Part shown: positions 49,914 to 57,081 of the stretch, piece after piece | How the letters are laid out: each line of letters opens with the position of its first letter | How positions within the stretch are numbered: position 1 is the stretch's first letter | Source of the DNA: CAYMCQ01 sp964389025 | GTDB lineage: Bacteria; Verrucomicrobiota; Verrucomicrobiia; Limisphaerales; CAYMCQ01 | Reading direction: 5' to 3' | NCBI GenBank assembly: GCA_964389025.1 | Contig: CAYMCQ010000008.1 | Coordinates: 1 to 64,000, forward strand | DNA: 64,000 nt | The notes under the pieces: generated by a model | What the model saw: the letters and a program-made list of their open reading frames with translations, nothing else | Told to the model about the DNA's origin: nothing | The model's database searches: none | Made by a program: the position numbers and the translations under genes

Positions 49914-51704
49914 TCAGAGGTCGGTTTGACGGCACGGACGACCTGCGCGATAGAGTTCGAGCAGTCGGGAATTTATTTCTGCCAGATGCCTTTGGCCGGT
50001 TTCGACGGCGAGGCTGCGGGCTTTTTCACCGGTGCGAATGGCATCGTTAAAACGCCCGGCCTCGGCATACGCGGCGGCAAGCGTGCCGATGTAGATTATT
50101 TTTTCGTAATGCGTCAGTTCGCACGCGCGCTCACCACAGCGGACGGCTTCAGCGCCGTTGCGAAGCGAATCGTCCGGGCAGGTCGCGAGCATCCAGGCAA
50201 GATTGTTCAGCGCTTCAGGCAGGTCTGGTTTGGATTCCAATGCCTGATAATAAAGGTCGCGGGCTTCGCGCAACCTCCCTTGAATTTCGAAGCAATGGGC
50301 GATCTGACCACGGATTTCGGGGTAATTTGGCCTGATCGCGAGAGCCTTCTCAAACTGGCTGACGCCTCCGTCCAAGTCGCCGCGATCCATGAGCGCATTG
50401 CCCAGACTGAAATGCGCGGTGGCGTTGCGCTCGGTCACGGCGAGTGTGTGGCTAAAAAGTGTCTCGCTGTTTTTCCAGTGGCGCATTTGAAAAAAAGTTG
50501 TCGTGGCGCACGCGGTCAAAACTGCGACAGATGCGAGCGCAGGAAGAATTTTTGGCAGATTGCGAAAAATTTCCTTCGCGCTCCAGACCAGCATCACGAA
50601 AATTCCAATCAGCGGGATGTAGGAATAGCGGTCAGCCATGGACTGGCTGCCGACTTGCACCAGCCCGATGACCGGAACCAGCGTGCCGAGAAACCAAAAC
50701 CAGCCGACCGCGAGAAATGGACGACGGCGAATTTGCCAGATGACGACCGAGGTGATCGCAACGAGCACAGCAATAGAAGCTGCAATTTGCCACGCCGCCC
50801 ACGCGCCGGGGTGCGGATAAAAAATGGCGAGCTTCGCCGGCCAAAACGTTTTGCCGAGATAGCGCGCGTAGGAAATCAGCGCGTTGAAGAGGCGCTCAGA
50901 AATGGTCAGATACTCGACGGGCATTATCGCGCCGCGCTGGTAAAACATGGTGACGACGCTCGACGCGGCAGCGAGCGCGAAGAAGGGGAGCTTCTCTAAA
51001 ATCAGCCGGACGAAAGTTTTCAGTTTTAAGTTTTCAGTTTTCAGTTCAAACCGGCGCAACGGCCAGTAGTCCAGCAACAGGAGAACAAACGGCAACGTCA
51101 CGAGCATCGGTTTGCTCATCAAGCCGAGGGCGAAGAACAGAAGCGCCAGCCAGTATTGGCCCGAGGTCAGAGGTCGGAGGCCCGAGGTCGGAATGCCGGC
51201 TTCTGACTTCTGGCTTCTGACCTCTGTCCTCTGCGCGTAATGCGCGTAAGCCCAAATCGCCAGCAAGAAGAAGAACGTGCTCAGAACGTCTTTGCGCTCG
51301 GAAATCCACGCCACGGATTCGACGTGCAGCGGATGCAGCGCAAACAGCGCTGCGACAATCGCGCTCGGCCAGATTTCGCGGGTTAGTTTTTGGAGCACGT
51401 GAAACAGCAGCAGCGTGTTCAGCGCGTGAAACAGAAGATTGACAAGATGATGCGCGCGAGGATTGACGCCGAACAACTCGCAGTCGAGCATGTGCGACAG
51501 GACTGTGAGCGGATGCCAGTTGCTGACGACTTTCGCCTTCCACGCCCAGGCGACGCTGGAACTCGTGAGGCCGTGGTTGATGCGCGGATTATCAGCGACG
51601 TATTCATGGTCGTCGTAGTTGATGAATTCGCATTGGCCGACCTGCCAATAGACGGCGACAATAGCAAGCAACAGGCCGAGTGAAATGAAAAGTTTTTGCC
51701 GCAT
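49914..51704 (-). CDS. TMTC-like membrane protein with TPR repeats
   Basis: The 596-residue protein has an N-terminal GT-C-type membrane region and a C-terminal TPR region. The first loop has the acidic pair CEFINYDDHEYVADNP, and the family motifs NWHPLTVLSHMLDCELFG and HPLHVESVAWISERKDVLST are shared with eukaryotic TMTC1-4, O-mannosyltransferases, and with bacterial relatives. About four TPRs follow (for example HFSLGNALMDRGDLDGGVSQ). It ends LYRAGRPCRQTDL, resembling the 'YR.KQPFRQK' tails of the genes at 57-64 kb. Two loops contain heptad arrays in frame (51015-51049 and 51162-51232). ATG 51704 starts the first helix. Bacterial substrate unknown. Confidence 0.85.
   Translation of the reverse strand: MRQKLFISLGLLLAIVAVYWQVGQCEFINYDDHEYVADNPRINHGLTSSSVAWAWKAKVVSNWHPLTVLSHMLDCELFGVNPRAHHLVNLLFHALNTLLLFHVLQKLTREIWPSAIVAALFALHPLHVESVAWISERKDVLSTFFFLLAIWAYAHYAQRTEVRSQKSEAGIPTSGLRPLTSGQYWLALLFFALGLMSKPMLVTLPFVLLLLDYWPLRRFELKTENLKLKTFVRLILEKLPFFALAAASSVVTMFYQRGAIMPVEYLTISERLFNALISYARYLGKTFWPAKLAIFYPHPGAWAAWQIAASIAVLVAITSVVIWQIRRRPFLAVGWFWFLGTLVPVIGLVQVGSQSMADRYSYIPLIGIFVMLVWSAKEIFRNLPKILPALASVAVLTACATTTFFQMRHWKNSETLFSHTLAVTERNATAHFSLGNALMDRGDLDGGVSQFEKALAIRPNYPEIRGQIAHCFEIQGRLREARDLYYQALESKPDLPEALNNLAWMLATCPDDSLRNGAEAVRCGERACELTHYEKIIYIGTLAAAYAEAGRFNDAIRTGEKARSLAVETGQRHLAEINSRLLELYRAGRPCRQTDL
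51015..51049. repeat. heptad array (AGTTTTC type) in TMTC-like gene, loop 2
   Basis: Five consecutive 7-mers: AGTTTTC, AGTTTTA, AGTTTTC, AGTTTTC, AGTTCAA. Encoded peptide on the minus strand is FELKTENLKLKTF, inserted between PLRR and LILEK, where other family members differ in length. Confidence 0.85.
51162..51232. repeat. inverted heptad arrays (NGARGNC) in TMTC-like gene, loop 1
   Basis: Five purine-arm 7-mers (CGAGGTC, AGAGGTC, GGAGGCC, CGAGGTC, GGAATGC) then, one base later, five pyrimidine-arm 7-mers (GGCTTCT, GACTTCT, GGCTTCT, GACCTCT, GTCCTCT). Except for GGAATGC all fit NGARGNC or its complement. Encoded as RTEVRSQKSEAGIPTSGLRP then LTSG, between the membrane segments AYAHYAQ and YWLALLFF. 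Confidence 0.9.
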
Positions 51705-51762
51705 CAGAATTGTTCGGGCGCAAAATATCTTTCGCGCCCGCCGCGCGCAATGCCGTTGAAGC

Positions 51763-52482
51763 ATGGAAAGACTTTTTGAAATCATCCGCGAGGATGACGA
51801 CTTGCTGGTGATCAACAAGGCGGCGGGGCTGGTCTGCCATCCCACGAAGGGCGATGCGTATTCGAGTTTGATCGGCCGCGTGCGATTGCATCTTGGCGAC
51901 GGCAAACCAGCGCATCTGGTAAACCGTCTGGATCGCGAAACGAGCGGAGTGATTTTGGTGGCAAAGCGAGACGAAACCGCGCGAGAGCTTCGGCGAATTT
52001 GGGAGACACGCGAGGTTGAGAAAACATATCTGGCGATTGTTCACGGACACGTGGCGGTGAACAGCGGGGTTGTTGACGCGCCGCTCGGAAAGGATGAACA
52101 AAGCAGAAGCGCCGTCAAAGATTGCGTTCGCGACGACGGCGCGCCTTCACGGACGGAGTTTTGGGTTGAGAAAAGATTTTCCCGGGATGGCAAAAATTTC
52201 GCATTGCTGCGCGTGATGCCGCGGACGGGACGCAAACATCAAATCCGCATTCACCTCGCGCACGTCGGCCATCCAATCGTCGGCGACAAGCTTTACGGAG
52301 GCGACGAACAAATCTACCTCGACTTTGTGCAGCATCGGCTGACCTTTGAGCAGAGGGAAAAACTGATTTTGGAAAATCACGCGCTGCACGCGCGGAAAGT
52401 TCGTTTCGATTGGCGCGGCAAAATGATTTCATTTCGTGCCGAACCTGAGCGGTGGTTTACAGATTTTCATAACCACGAATGA
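51763..52482 (+). CDS. RluA-family RNA pseudouridine synthase
   Basis: Isomerises specific uridines of rRNA or tRNA to pseudouridine. The 239 residues carry the RluA motif HLVNRLDRETSGVILVAKRD with the catalytic Asp in RLDxxTSG, the N-terminal DDDLLVINKAAGLVCHPTKG, and the C-terminal GRKHQIRIHLAHVGHPIVGD. No S4 domain is seen at the N-terminus, so it is closer to the RluA/RluC-without-S4 forms. The last codons (NHE, stop) come from the left arm of the decamer repeat at 52471. It is divergent from the TMTC-like gene with 58 bp between starts. Confidence 0.9.
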   Translation: MERLFEIIREDDDLLVINKAAGLVCHPTKGDAYSSLIGRVRLHLGDGKPAHLVNRLDRETSGVILVAKRDETARELRRIWETREVEKTYLAIVHGHVAVNSGVVDAPLGKDEQSRSAVKDCVRDDGAPSRTEFWVEKRFSRDGKNFALLRVMPRTGRKHQIRIHLAHVGHPIVGDKLYGGDEQIYLDFVQHRLTFEQREKLILENHALHARKVRFDWRGKMISFRAEPERWFTDFHNHE

Positions 52483-52560
52483 ACACGGCTCGAATTCAAG
52501 CCAAGGCGATTTTTCAAAGCCAATCATTTATTCGTGTTAATTCATGTCCATTTGTGGTTT
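52471..52560. repeat. inverted 10-bp-period arrays between rluA-like and ADH genes
   Basis: Left arm: AACCACGAAT, GAACACGGCT (52471-52490). Right arm: TTATTCGTGT, TAATTCATGT, CCATTTGTGG (52528-52557), whose complements are CCACAAATGG, ACATGAATTA, ACACGAATAA. Same decamer family as 19849-20072 but more degenerate. The left arm supplies the rluA stop codon and the right arm ends 12 bp before the GTG start of the next gene. Confidence 0.75.
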
Positions 52561-52569
52561 AACAGCCAC

Positions 52570-53631
52570 GTGCTGACGATTCCAAAAACGATGCAGGCCG
52601 CGGTTTATCGCGGCGTGAATGACATTCGCATCGAGACGGTTCCGGTGCCGCAAATCAAACCCGGTGAACTGCTGGTGAAGGTCGCCGTTTGTGGCGTTTG
52701 CCCCACGGATATAAAAAAAATCCAATATGGCACGGTGCCGCCGCCAAGAATCTTCGGGCACGAAACGGCAGGAACAATCGTGCGGGTTGGAGCAGGGGTC
52801 AGAGGCTTCAAAGTTGGCGAGCGTGTGGCCTTGCATCATCACATCCCGTGTTTGAAGTGTCACGCGTGCAGGCATCGGAGTTTCGCCCAGTGCGCGCAAT
52901 ACAAGCGCACCGGAATCACCGCCGGCTTCGAGCCTGCGGGCGGAGGCTTTGCGGAATATGTCCGCTGTATGTCGTTCGTGCTGCCCGGGGTCGTAAAAAT
53001 TCCGGCAAAAAATTCTTTCGAAGAAGGCGCGATGCTGGAGCCGGTGAACACAGTTTTGAAAGCCATCAAACGCTTGAATCTTTTGCGTGGAGATTTTGCA
53101 TGGGTTGCCGGACAGGGGCCGATTGGTTTGATGTTCACAAAATTGCTGTCGTTGCGCGGAGTCAATGTCATCGCGACCGACTTGTTGCGGGGCCGTTTGA
53201 AACTGGCGCGGCAATTCGGCGCGCGAAAAAGTTTCCTGGCGGAAGATGCAAATCTCGCGGAGCAGGTTCACCGCGTGACACGCGGGCGCGGTCTTGATGC
53301 CGCAATCGTGGCTGTTCCTTCAGACGAAGTGGTGGGACAGGCAATGGAGTTGGTTCGGGGCGCCGGGCAGATTTTGCTTTTCGCCCACACCCGGCCTAAG
53401 TGCGAAGTGACTGTTGACCTCAGCGCTATTTGTGTCGCAGAAAAAGATTTGGTCGGCAGCTACTCGGCTGATTTTACTTTGCAACGGGAAGTCGCACGGG
53501 TTGTCTTTTCACGCCGTCTCGATGTTCGGACGCTTGTGACAGACAGATTTCCTTTGGGCGAAACCGGACAGGCGATTAAAAGCTGTGTTCACCCCGGGGA
53601 GAATTCCCTGAAGGTGCTGGTCCATATTTGA
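52570..53631 (+). CDS. zinc-dependent alcohol/sorbitol dehydrogenase-like protein
   Basis: Medium-chain NAD(P)-dependent dehydrogenase. The 353 residues have the catalytic zinc Cys in VCGVCPTDIKKI, GHETAGTIVRVGAGVRGFKV with the conserved Glu, the structural zinc motif CLKCHACRHRSFAQC (C-x2-C-x2-C-x7-C), and the Rossmann AWVAGQGPIGLMFTKLL. The EPVNTVLKA motif near residue 150 is typical of sorbitol/threonine-dehydrogenase-like members. The substrate cannot be named. Start GTG 52570 was chosen because the frame further upstream is repeat sequence; ATG 52591 is an alternative. Confidence 0.86.
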   Translation: MLTIPKTMQAAVYRGVNDIRIETVPVPQIKPGELLVKVAVCGVCPTDIKKIQYGTVPPPRIFGHETAGTIVRVGAGVRGFKVGERVALHHHIPCLKCHACRHRSFAQCAQYKRTGITAGFEPAGGGFAEYVRCMSFVLPGVVKIPAKNSFEEGAMLEPVNTVLKAIKRLNLLRGDFAWVAGQGPIGLMFTKLLSLRGVNVIATDLLRGRLKLARQFGARKSFLAEDANLAEQVHRVTRGRGLDAAIVAVPSDEVVGQAMELVRGAGQILLFAHTRPKCEVTVDLSAICVAEKDLVGSYSADFTLQREVARVVFSRRLDVRTLVTDRFPLGETGQAIKSCVHPGENSLKVLVHI

Positions 53632-53723
53632 CAGATCAGAAAAAAGCAGCTAGACGCAACAGATTGCCGGTTTCTCAAGAATTCCGAGGAAATTAACAGG
53701 GTTTAGAAAGCGCCAAAAAATTG

Positions 53724-53752
53724 TTGACAGTTTCCAGACCCTTTGTGATATT
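53724..53752 (+). promoter_or_regulatory. candidate sigma-70-type promoter for 53784 gene
   Basis: TTGACA at 53724-53729, then 17 bp, then GATATT at 53747-53752 (four of six matches to TATAAT). It ends 31 bp before the ATG at 53784. The leader has no clear Shine-Dalgarno. Confidence 0.55.
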
Positions 53753-53783
53753 AACCGCACACACGGAACAAATATTTAGTCAA

Positions 53784-54461
53784 ATGAGAACAAAAACATT
53801 ACTCCTAACCGCTGCAATCATTGCAGGCAGTCTTGCCACTTCGCTGGCGCAAGCCACCAATGTTTATTCTGCGAACATTGTTGGATACGTTAACAAGGTC
53901 AACGTCCCGGGCTTTCAGATGATCGCAAACCCGCTGAACGGCACCAACAACACCGTTGTAAATATTTTTGCCAGTCCGCCGGATTACCTCACCGTGTTCA
54001 AGCGCAATGCTGCGGGGACCGGATATGATTCATCCACTTACGATCCGGACGTTCCGGGCTGGACCGACCCGACGCTGACTTTAGTTCCGGGCCAAGGTGC
54101 GTTTCTGTTCAATCCGCTCGTCGGCAACTACACGAACACGTTCGTGGGAGAAGTTACGCTGAATTCCACGAACACTTATGGTGAAGGCTTTAATATACGC
54201 GCTTCCGTGGTTCCGCAATCAGGCGGAGTTCAAACCGTGTTGCTGTTGCCGGTATCCCCGAGTGACCCAAAGAACACCACCATCTTCCGGTTCAACGCCG
54301 GTGGTTCCGGTTACACTTCTTCGACCTATGACACGGAAGATCTTGGTGGAACGTGGAATCCTTCGGAACCATCTCCAGGCGTCGGCGAGTCGTTCTGGAT
54401 CGCCAACGGCACTGGTAACGGAACCAAGCAGTGGATCCGTAACTTTACCGTGTCCCCATAA
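53784..54461 (+). CDS. exported 'VGY..GF..IANPL' protein
   Basis: The 225 residues begin with a signal peptide (MRTKTLLLTAAIIAGSLATS, cleavage after LAQA), then YSANIVGYVNKVNVPGFQMI, a motif that I recognise as recurrent in exported Verrucomicrobiota proteins, VPGQGAFLFNP, TFVGEVTLNST and GESFWIANGTG. It has no PEP-CTERM tail. It shares its module with 6269-7117. It precedes the PEP-CTERM gene by 35 bp, so they may be one transcription unit from the promoter at 53724. Function unknown; surface or matrix protein likely. Confidence 0.82.
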   Translation: MRTKTLLLTAAIIAGSLATSLAQATNVYSANIVGYVNKVNVPGFQMIANPLNGTNNTVVNIFASPPDYLTVFKRNAAGTGYDSSTYDPDVPGWTDPTLTLVPGQGAFLFNPLVGNYTNTFVGEVTLNSTNTYGEGFNIRASVVPQSGGVQTVLLLPVSPSDPKNTTIFRFNAGGSGYTSSTYDTEDLGGTWNPSEPSPGVGESFWIANGTGNGTKQWIRNFTVSP

Positions 54462-54496
54462 CCGCCGACTAGGGAACGGCATAACAAAAAACCAGC

Positions 54497-55117
54497 ATGA
54501 AAAAAATATTATTTTCAGTTGCACTCGGAGCGTTGATTGCCTCTAACAGTTTCGGTCAGGGCACTGTTAGGTTCTCGAACGACACTTCCGACGTTGCCTC
54601 ACCCCCTGACAGGTTTGTGAGGTATGACAGCACGGCCTTTATGGTAAACCCGGCTTACACCACAGGAACCCGAGTGTTCAGCAATGGCACAGCCGGCTTA
54701 CGCGCCCAGTTGTATTTTGGAGCCTCGACCGCAAGCGAGTCCAGCTTGGTGGCCGTGTCGACTGCCCCGAGCACGTTTAAGGCTTCCACATCGTCCAACG
54801 TAGGCACATGGTTTAGTGGAGGCAGAACGTTGGATGGATTTGCTAGTGGGACGGTAAACCTTCAGGTTCGCGTATGGGACATCAACCTTGCGAGTAGCTA
54901 CGAAGCTGCGACTGCGTTGGGAGCGGGATACACTGGGTTGATTGGCAGATCGCTGATCTTCCAATACGCCATTCCGACAGATCCGCTGGCTCCGTTGCCG
55001 TCTTACAATATGCAGAACTTCCAATCCTTCACGATTGGAGTAGTTCCAGAACCTTCGACGATCGCACTGGCCGGTTTGGGAGCGGTCGCTTTGCTGATTT
55101 TCCGCCGGCGGAAATAA
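54497..55117 (+). CDS. PEP-CTERM sorting domain protein
   Basis: The 206 residues begin with a signal peptide (MKKILFSVALGALIASNSFG) and end with a PEP-CTERM tripartite tail: VPEPST, a hydrophobic helix (IALAGLGAVALLIF) and the basic RRRK. This tail is recognised by exosortase, which cleaves and anchors or releases the protein at the cell surface, often with exopolysaccharide. The middle is beta-rich (TVNLQVRVWDINLASSYEAA) without a named domain. No exosortase gene is in the window, but the TIGR04073 lipoprotein at 1210-1650 is consistent with the system. A terminator follows 21 bp after the stop. Confidence 0.93.
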   Translation: MKKILFSVALGALIASNSFGQGTVRFSNDTSDVASPPDRFVRYDSTAFMVNPAYTTGTRVFSNGTAGLRAQLYFGASTASESSLVAVSTAPSTFKASTSSNVGTWFSGGRTLDGFASGTVNLQVRVWDINLASSYEAATALGAGYTGLIGRSLIFQYAIPTDPLAPLPSYNMQNFQSFTIGVVPEPSTIALAGLGAVALLIFRRRK

Positions 55118-55138
55118 AATTTAGTGTGTTCTCATTCA

Positions 55139-55163
55139 AGCCGCCCGAAAGGGCGGCTTTTTT
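55139..55163 (+). terminator. intrinsic terminator after PEP-CTERM gene
   Basis: Stem AGCCGCCC / GGGCGGCT with a GAAA loop followed by a run of T. This is the clearest Rho-independent terminator in the window. Confidence 0.92.
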
Positions 55164-55318
55164 GTTTGGTGATGATCTGTTCGCCGAAGCGCCGATAAAA
55201 AAATCAAAATCAGCGACAGCGGAGGTGGTGCTCCACGCTCCGTGAATGTGAGTTGACCCACTACTTTTGTTGACGTGGATTGACACTGCCAAATCTGGGA
55301 ATAGCATTCTTTCTGGAC

Positions 55319-55393
55319 GGCGTGCTCGTCTATCGGTTAGGACACGGCCCTCTCAAGGCTGAAAGACGGGTTCGATTCCCGTGCGCGCTACCA
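55319..55393 (+). tRNA. tRNA-Glu (anticodon CTC)
   Basis: Complete cloverleaf: acceptor GGCGTGC / GCGCGCT (with G-U pairs at positions 1-72 and 5-68), D-arm GTCTATCGGTTAGGAC, anticodon stem CGGCC / GGCTG with loop CTCTCAA (anticodon CTC), T-arm ACGGG TTCGATT CCCGT, discriminator A and encoded CCA. 75 nt. It lies directly upstream of a run of small accessory genes (RelE-like, IVP-type, HNH). Confidence 0.93.
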
Positions 55394-55473
55394 GTTTTTG
55401 GTTGGTTTTGGCCTGTTTGCAGACTCTGTGAAAAAACTTTTAACCTTTGCCGGCTGTCCCTAGCATCAAAACG

Positions 55474-55878
55474 ATGCTTCCGTTCCAAATCATTTTTAAT
55501 CCAATGAGCGCAAGCGAACTGACGCGGATGCCGAAGGAACTGCAATTGCAAATTCTCGGCGAGTTTAGGGGTTTGCCGCAGCAGGTGATGGCGACGGAGT
55601 TGGATCAATTCGGAAAATTGGAGCGTGCCGGAAGAACGCTGCATCGTTTTCGCGTCGGCGATTATCGCGTCTATTTCGAACGGCATGAATTGGGGCTGGT
55701 CGTCCACCGGATTTTGAGCCGGCACACTTTGAAGGATTTCTTTTTTCGTTCCGGGCTGAAGGTGAACGAGGACGAAGCCCTGGAACAGAATCCAAAGTTT
55801 TGGGAAATGATCGAAGCGGCGAAAGCCGAGGTCAGAGGGCGGAAGACTGAGGCCGGAAGACTGAGGCCGGAAGACTGA
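55474..55878 (+). CDS. RelE/ParE-superfamily protein with array-encoded C-terminus
   Basis: The 134 residues include HRFRVGDYRVYFERHELGLV followed by VHRILSRHTLKDFFFRS, the central beta-sheet signature of RelE/ParE-type proteins, many of which are ribosome-dependent mRNA interferases or gyrase poisons. No antitoxin gene lies beside it, so toxin activity is uncertain. The last 16 residues (EVRGRKTEAGRLRPED) are translated from the left heptad arm at 55827-55903, so the original C-terminus has probably been replaced. ATG 55474 fits the family start better than the ATG at 55447. Confidence 0.75.
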   Translation: MLPFQIIFNPMSASELTRMPKELQLQILGEFRGLPQQVMATELDQFGKLERAGRTLHRFRVGDYRVYFERHELGLVVHRILSRHTLKDFFFRSGLKVNEDEALEQNPKFWEMIEAAKAEVRGRKTEAGRLRPED

Positions 55879-55903
55879 GGCCGGAAGACTGAGGCCGGAG
55901 GTC
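55827..55903. repeat. left heptad arm (NGARGNC) of the IVP-type element
   Basis: Eleven uninterrupted 7-mers: CGAGGTC, AGAGGGC, then GGAAGAC and TGAGGCC alternating four times, then GGAGGTC. All fit NGARGNC. It overlaps the 3' end of the RelE-like gene and ends 26 bp before the ATG of the four-helix-bundle gene. The opposite arm is at 56318-56373. Confidence 0.95.
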
Positions 55904-55929
55904 GGATTTGGTCGCCCATCAAAAAATCT

Positions 55930-56340
55930 ATGTCGCAGGAAATTCGTTCATTTCGCGAGTTGCGGTGCTACCAAAATGCGTTCGCCTTGCAACAGGACGT
56001 TTTTCAAATTTCAAAAGTGTGGCCGAGGGACGAAAAATTTTCTCTGACCGATCAGGTTCGGCGGTCGTCACGATCCATTGGCGCGAACATTGCCGAATCC
56101 TGGGCAAAACGCATTTACCCTTCCCATTTCGTGAGCAAGTTGACAGATGCGGATGGGGAATTGCAGGAAACCTCGCGCTGGATCGCAACAGCCTTCACCT
56201 GTGAATACATCACCGAGAAACAACACCACGATTTTCAAGCGCGTATCGAAGAAATCGGCGAGAGCCTCGGCAGAATGATGTCCATGCCCGAGAAGTTTGT
56301 GCCGAAAGCCAACCGCCGTCCTCGGCCCTCCGACTTCTGA
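55930..56340 (+). CDS. four-helix-bundle protein (23S rRNA IVP family)
   Basis: The 136 residues match the S23/IVP four-helix-bundle family first found inside intervening sequences of 23S rRNA genes: SFRELRCYQNAFALQQDVFQ (helix 1), FSLTDQVRRSSRSIGANIAE (the family signature around 'Q.RRS..SI..NIAEG', here AESW), helix 3 with SKLTDADGELQETSRWIATA and a final helix with IEEIGESLGRMMSM. The family relative Avd assists retroelement reverse transcriptases; the IVP function itself is unknown. No rRNA or reverse transcriptase is near. The gene is framed by inverted NGARGNC heptad arms, and its last residues (about RRPRPSDF) and stop are encoded by the right arm. Confidence 0.9.
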   Translation: MSQEIRSFRELRCYQNAFALQQDVFQISKVWPRDEKFSLTDQVRRSSRSIGANIAESWAKRIYPSHFVSKLTDADGELQETSRWIATAFTCEYITEKQHHDFQARIEEIGESLGRMMSMPEKFVPKANRRPRPSDF

Positions 56341-56373
56341 CCTCAGGCTTCCGGCCTCCGCCTTCCGTCTTCC
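56318..56373. repeat. right heptad arm (complement of NGARGNC) of the IVP-type element
   Basis: Eight consecutive 7-mers: GTCCTCG, GCCCTCC, GACTTCT, GACCTCA, GGCTTCC, GGCCTCC, GCCTTCC, GTCTTCC. Their complements (CGAGGAC, GGAGGGC, AGAAGTC, TGAGGTC, GGAAGCC, GGAGGCC, GGAAGGC, GGAAGAC) all fit NGARGNC. It covers the end of the IVP-type gene and stops 4 bp before the HNH gene's stop codon. Confidence 0.95.
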
Positions 56374-56377
56374 AAAC

Positions 56378-56998
56378 TCAACCCACATCTTCCCCAAGTT
56401 CCACGTTCCAATAGGCGAGGTCCACAAAATGTTTCCAGCTATCGTGCTGGTTCAGCGTGAAGTTGATCTGCACGAATGGCCGCCACTTCGGCCGTTTCGG
56501 CTTGCGAATCAGGTGCATCCCGGCTTCCTGTGGCGTGCAGTTCGCCTTGCGCGTGTTGCAAGGGATGCAGGAGCAAACAATGTTTTCCCACGTCGTCGGT
56601 CCACCGCGATCCCGCGGGGTGACGTGGTCCAGATTCAAATCCTTCCGCTCGAAAGCTTGTCCGCAGTATTGGCAGGTATTTTTGTCGCGCTCAAAAATGT
56701 TGTGCCGGGTGAACTTGACTTCCTTCTTCGGAAGGCGGTCATAAAGCACCAGCAAAATCACGCGCGGCACCCGAATCTTGAACGACACGGTGTGGATGCT
56801 TTCTGGGTGCGGCTCCTGCCGGGAAAAGTCGTGCCACGAACTGAAATCATACGTCTGAAACGAGCCGTCGTTCCGATCGAGAACAACCTGCGCGTGGCCC
56901 TGGAACAAAAGCGTCAGGGCGCGCTTGGCGGTGCAGATGTTGACTGCCTGCCACAAGCGATTGAGCACTAGCACATGCTGGTTCAGGAACGTAGTCAT
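56378..56998 (-). CDS. HNH endonuclease
   Basis: The 206 residues carry a zinc-type HNH domain: CQYCGQAFERKDLNLDHVTP (first CxxC and the DH of the active site), RDRGGPTTWENIV and CSCIPCNTRKAN (second CxxC, final N). The N-terminus (QHVLVLNRLWQAVNICTAKR) is typical of a widespread chromosomal HNH subgroup whose biological role is unclear. It is convergent with the IVP-type gene and lies just outside the right heptad arm, so it is not obviously part of that element. Confidence 0.9.
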   Translation of the reverse strand: MTTFLNQHVLVLNRLWQAVNICTAKRALTLLFQGHAQVVLDRNDGSFQTYDFSSWHDFSRQEPHPESIHTVSFKIRVPRVILLVLYDRLPKKEVKFTRHNIFERDKNTCQYCGQAFERKDLNLDHVTPRDRGGPTTWENIVCSCIPCNTRKANCTPQEAGMHLIRKPKRPKWRPFVQINFTLNQHDSWKHFVDLAYWNVELGEDVG

Positions 56999-57081
56999 TT
57001 CTTACGTTTTTCGAGCGGACAGTAGCATGAACCGCCGGGCTGTGTCAACGAGCGCCGGCAGCAAAAAACCGGATTGAAGTC

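Noticed and set aside
54497..55117. A full exosortase locus
   Set aside because: Only a PEP-CTERM substrate and a TIGR04073-like protein are seen; no exosortase or EPS export gene lies in the window.
55319..55393. tRNA-Glu as attachment site of an integrated island
   Set aside because: No integrase gene and no repeated tRNA 3' end were found in the window.
55474..55878. A complete toxin-antitoxin pair
   Set aside because: There is no antitoxin-like ORF on either side; upstream is tRNA-Glu and downstream is the IVP-type element.
55827..55903. Possible CRISPR array
   Set aside because: The units are 7 bp and contiguous without spacers, and no cas gene is in the window.
55930..56340. Avd-type accessory protein of a diversity-generating retroelement
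   Set aside because: No reverse transcriptase, template repeat or variable repeat is visible, and the protein matches the wider IVP family equally well.
55930..56340. Intervening sequence of a 23S rRNA gene
   Set aside because: No rRNA sequence flanks the gene; the neighbours are protein-coding.
56378..56998. HNH gene as the homing enzyme of the IVP element
   Set aside because: It lies outside the right heptad arm, in the opposite direction, and resembles a common chromosomal HNH subgroup.
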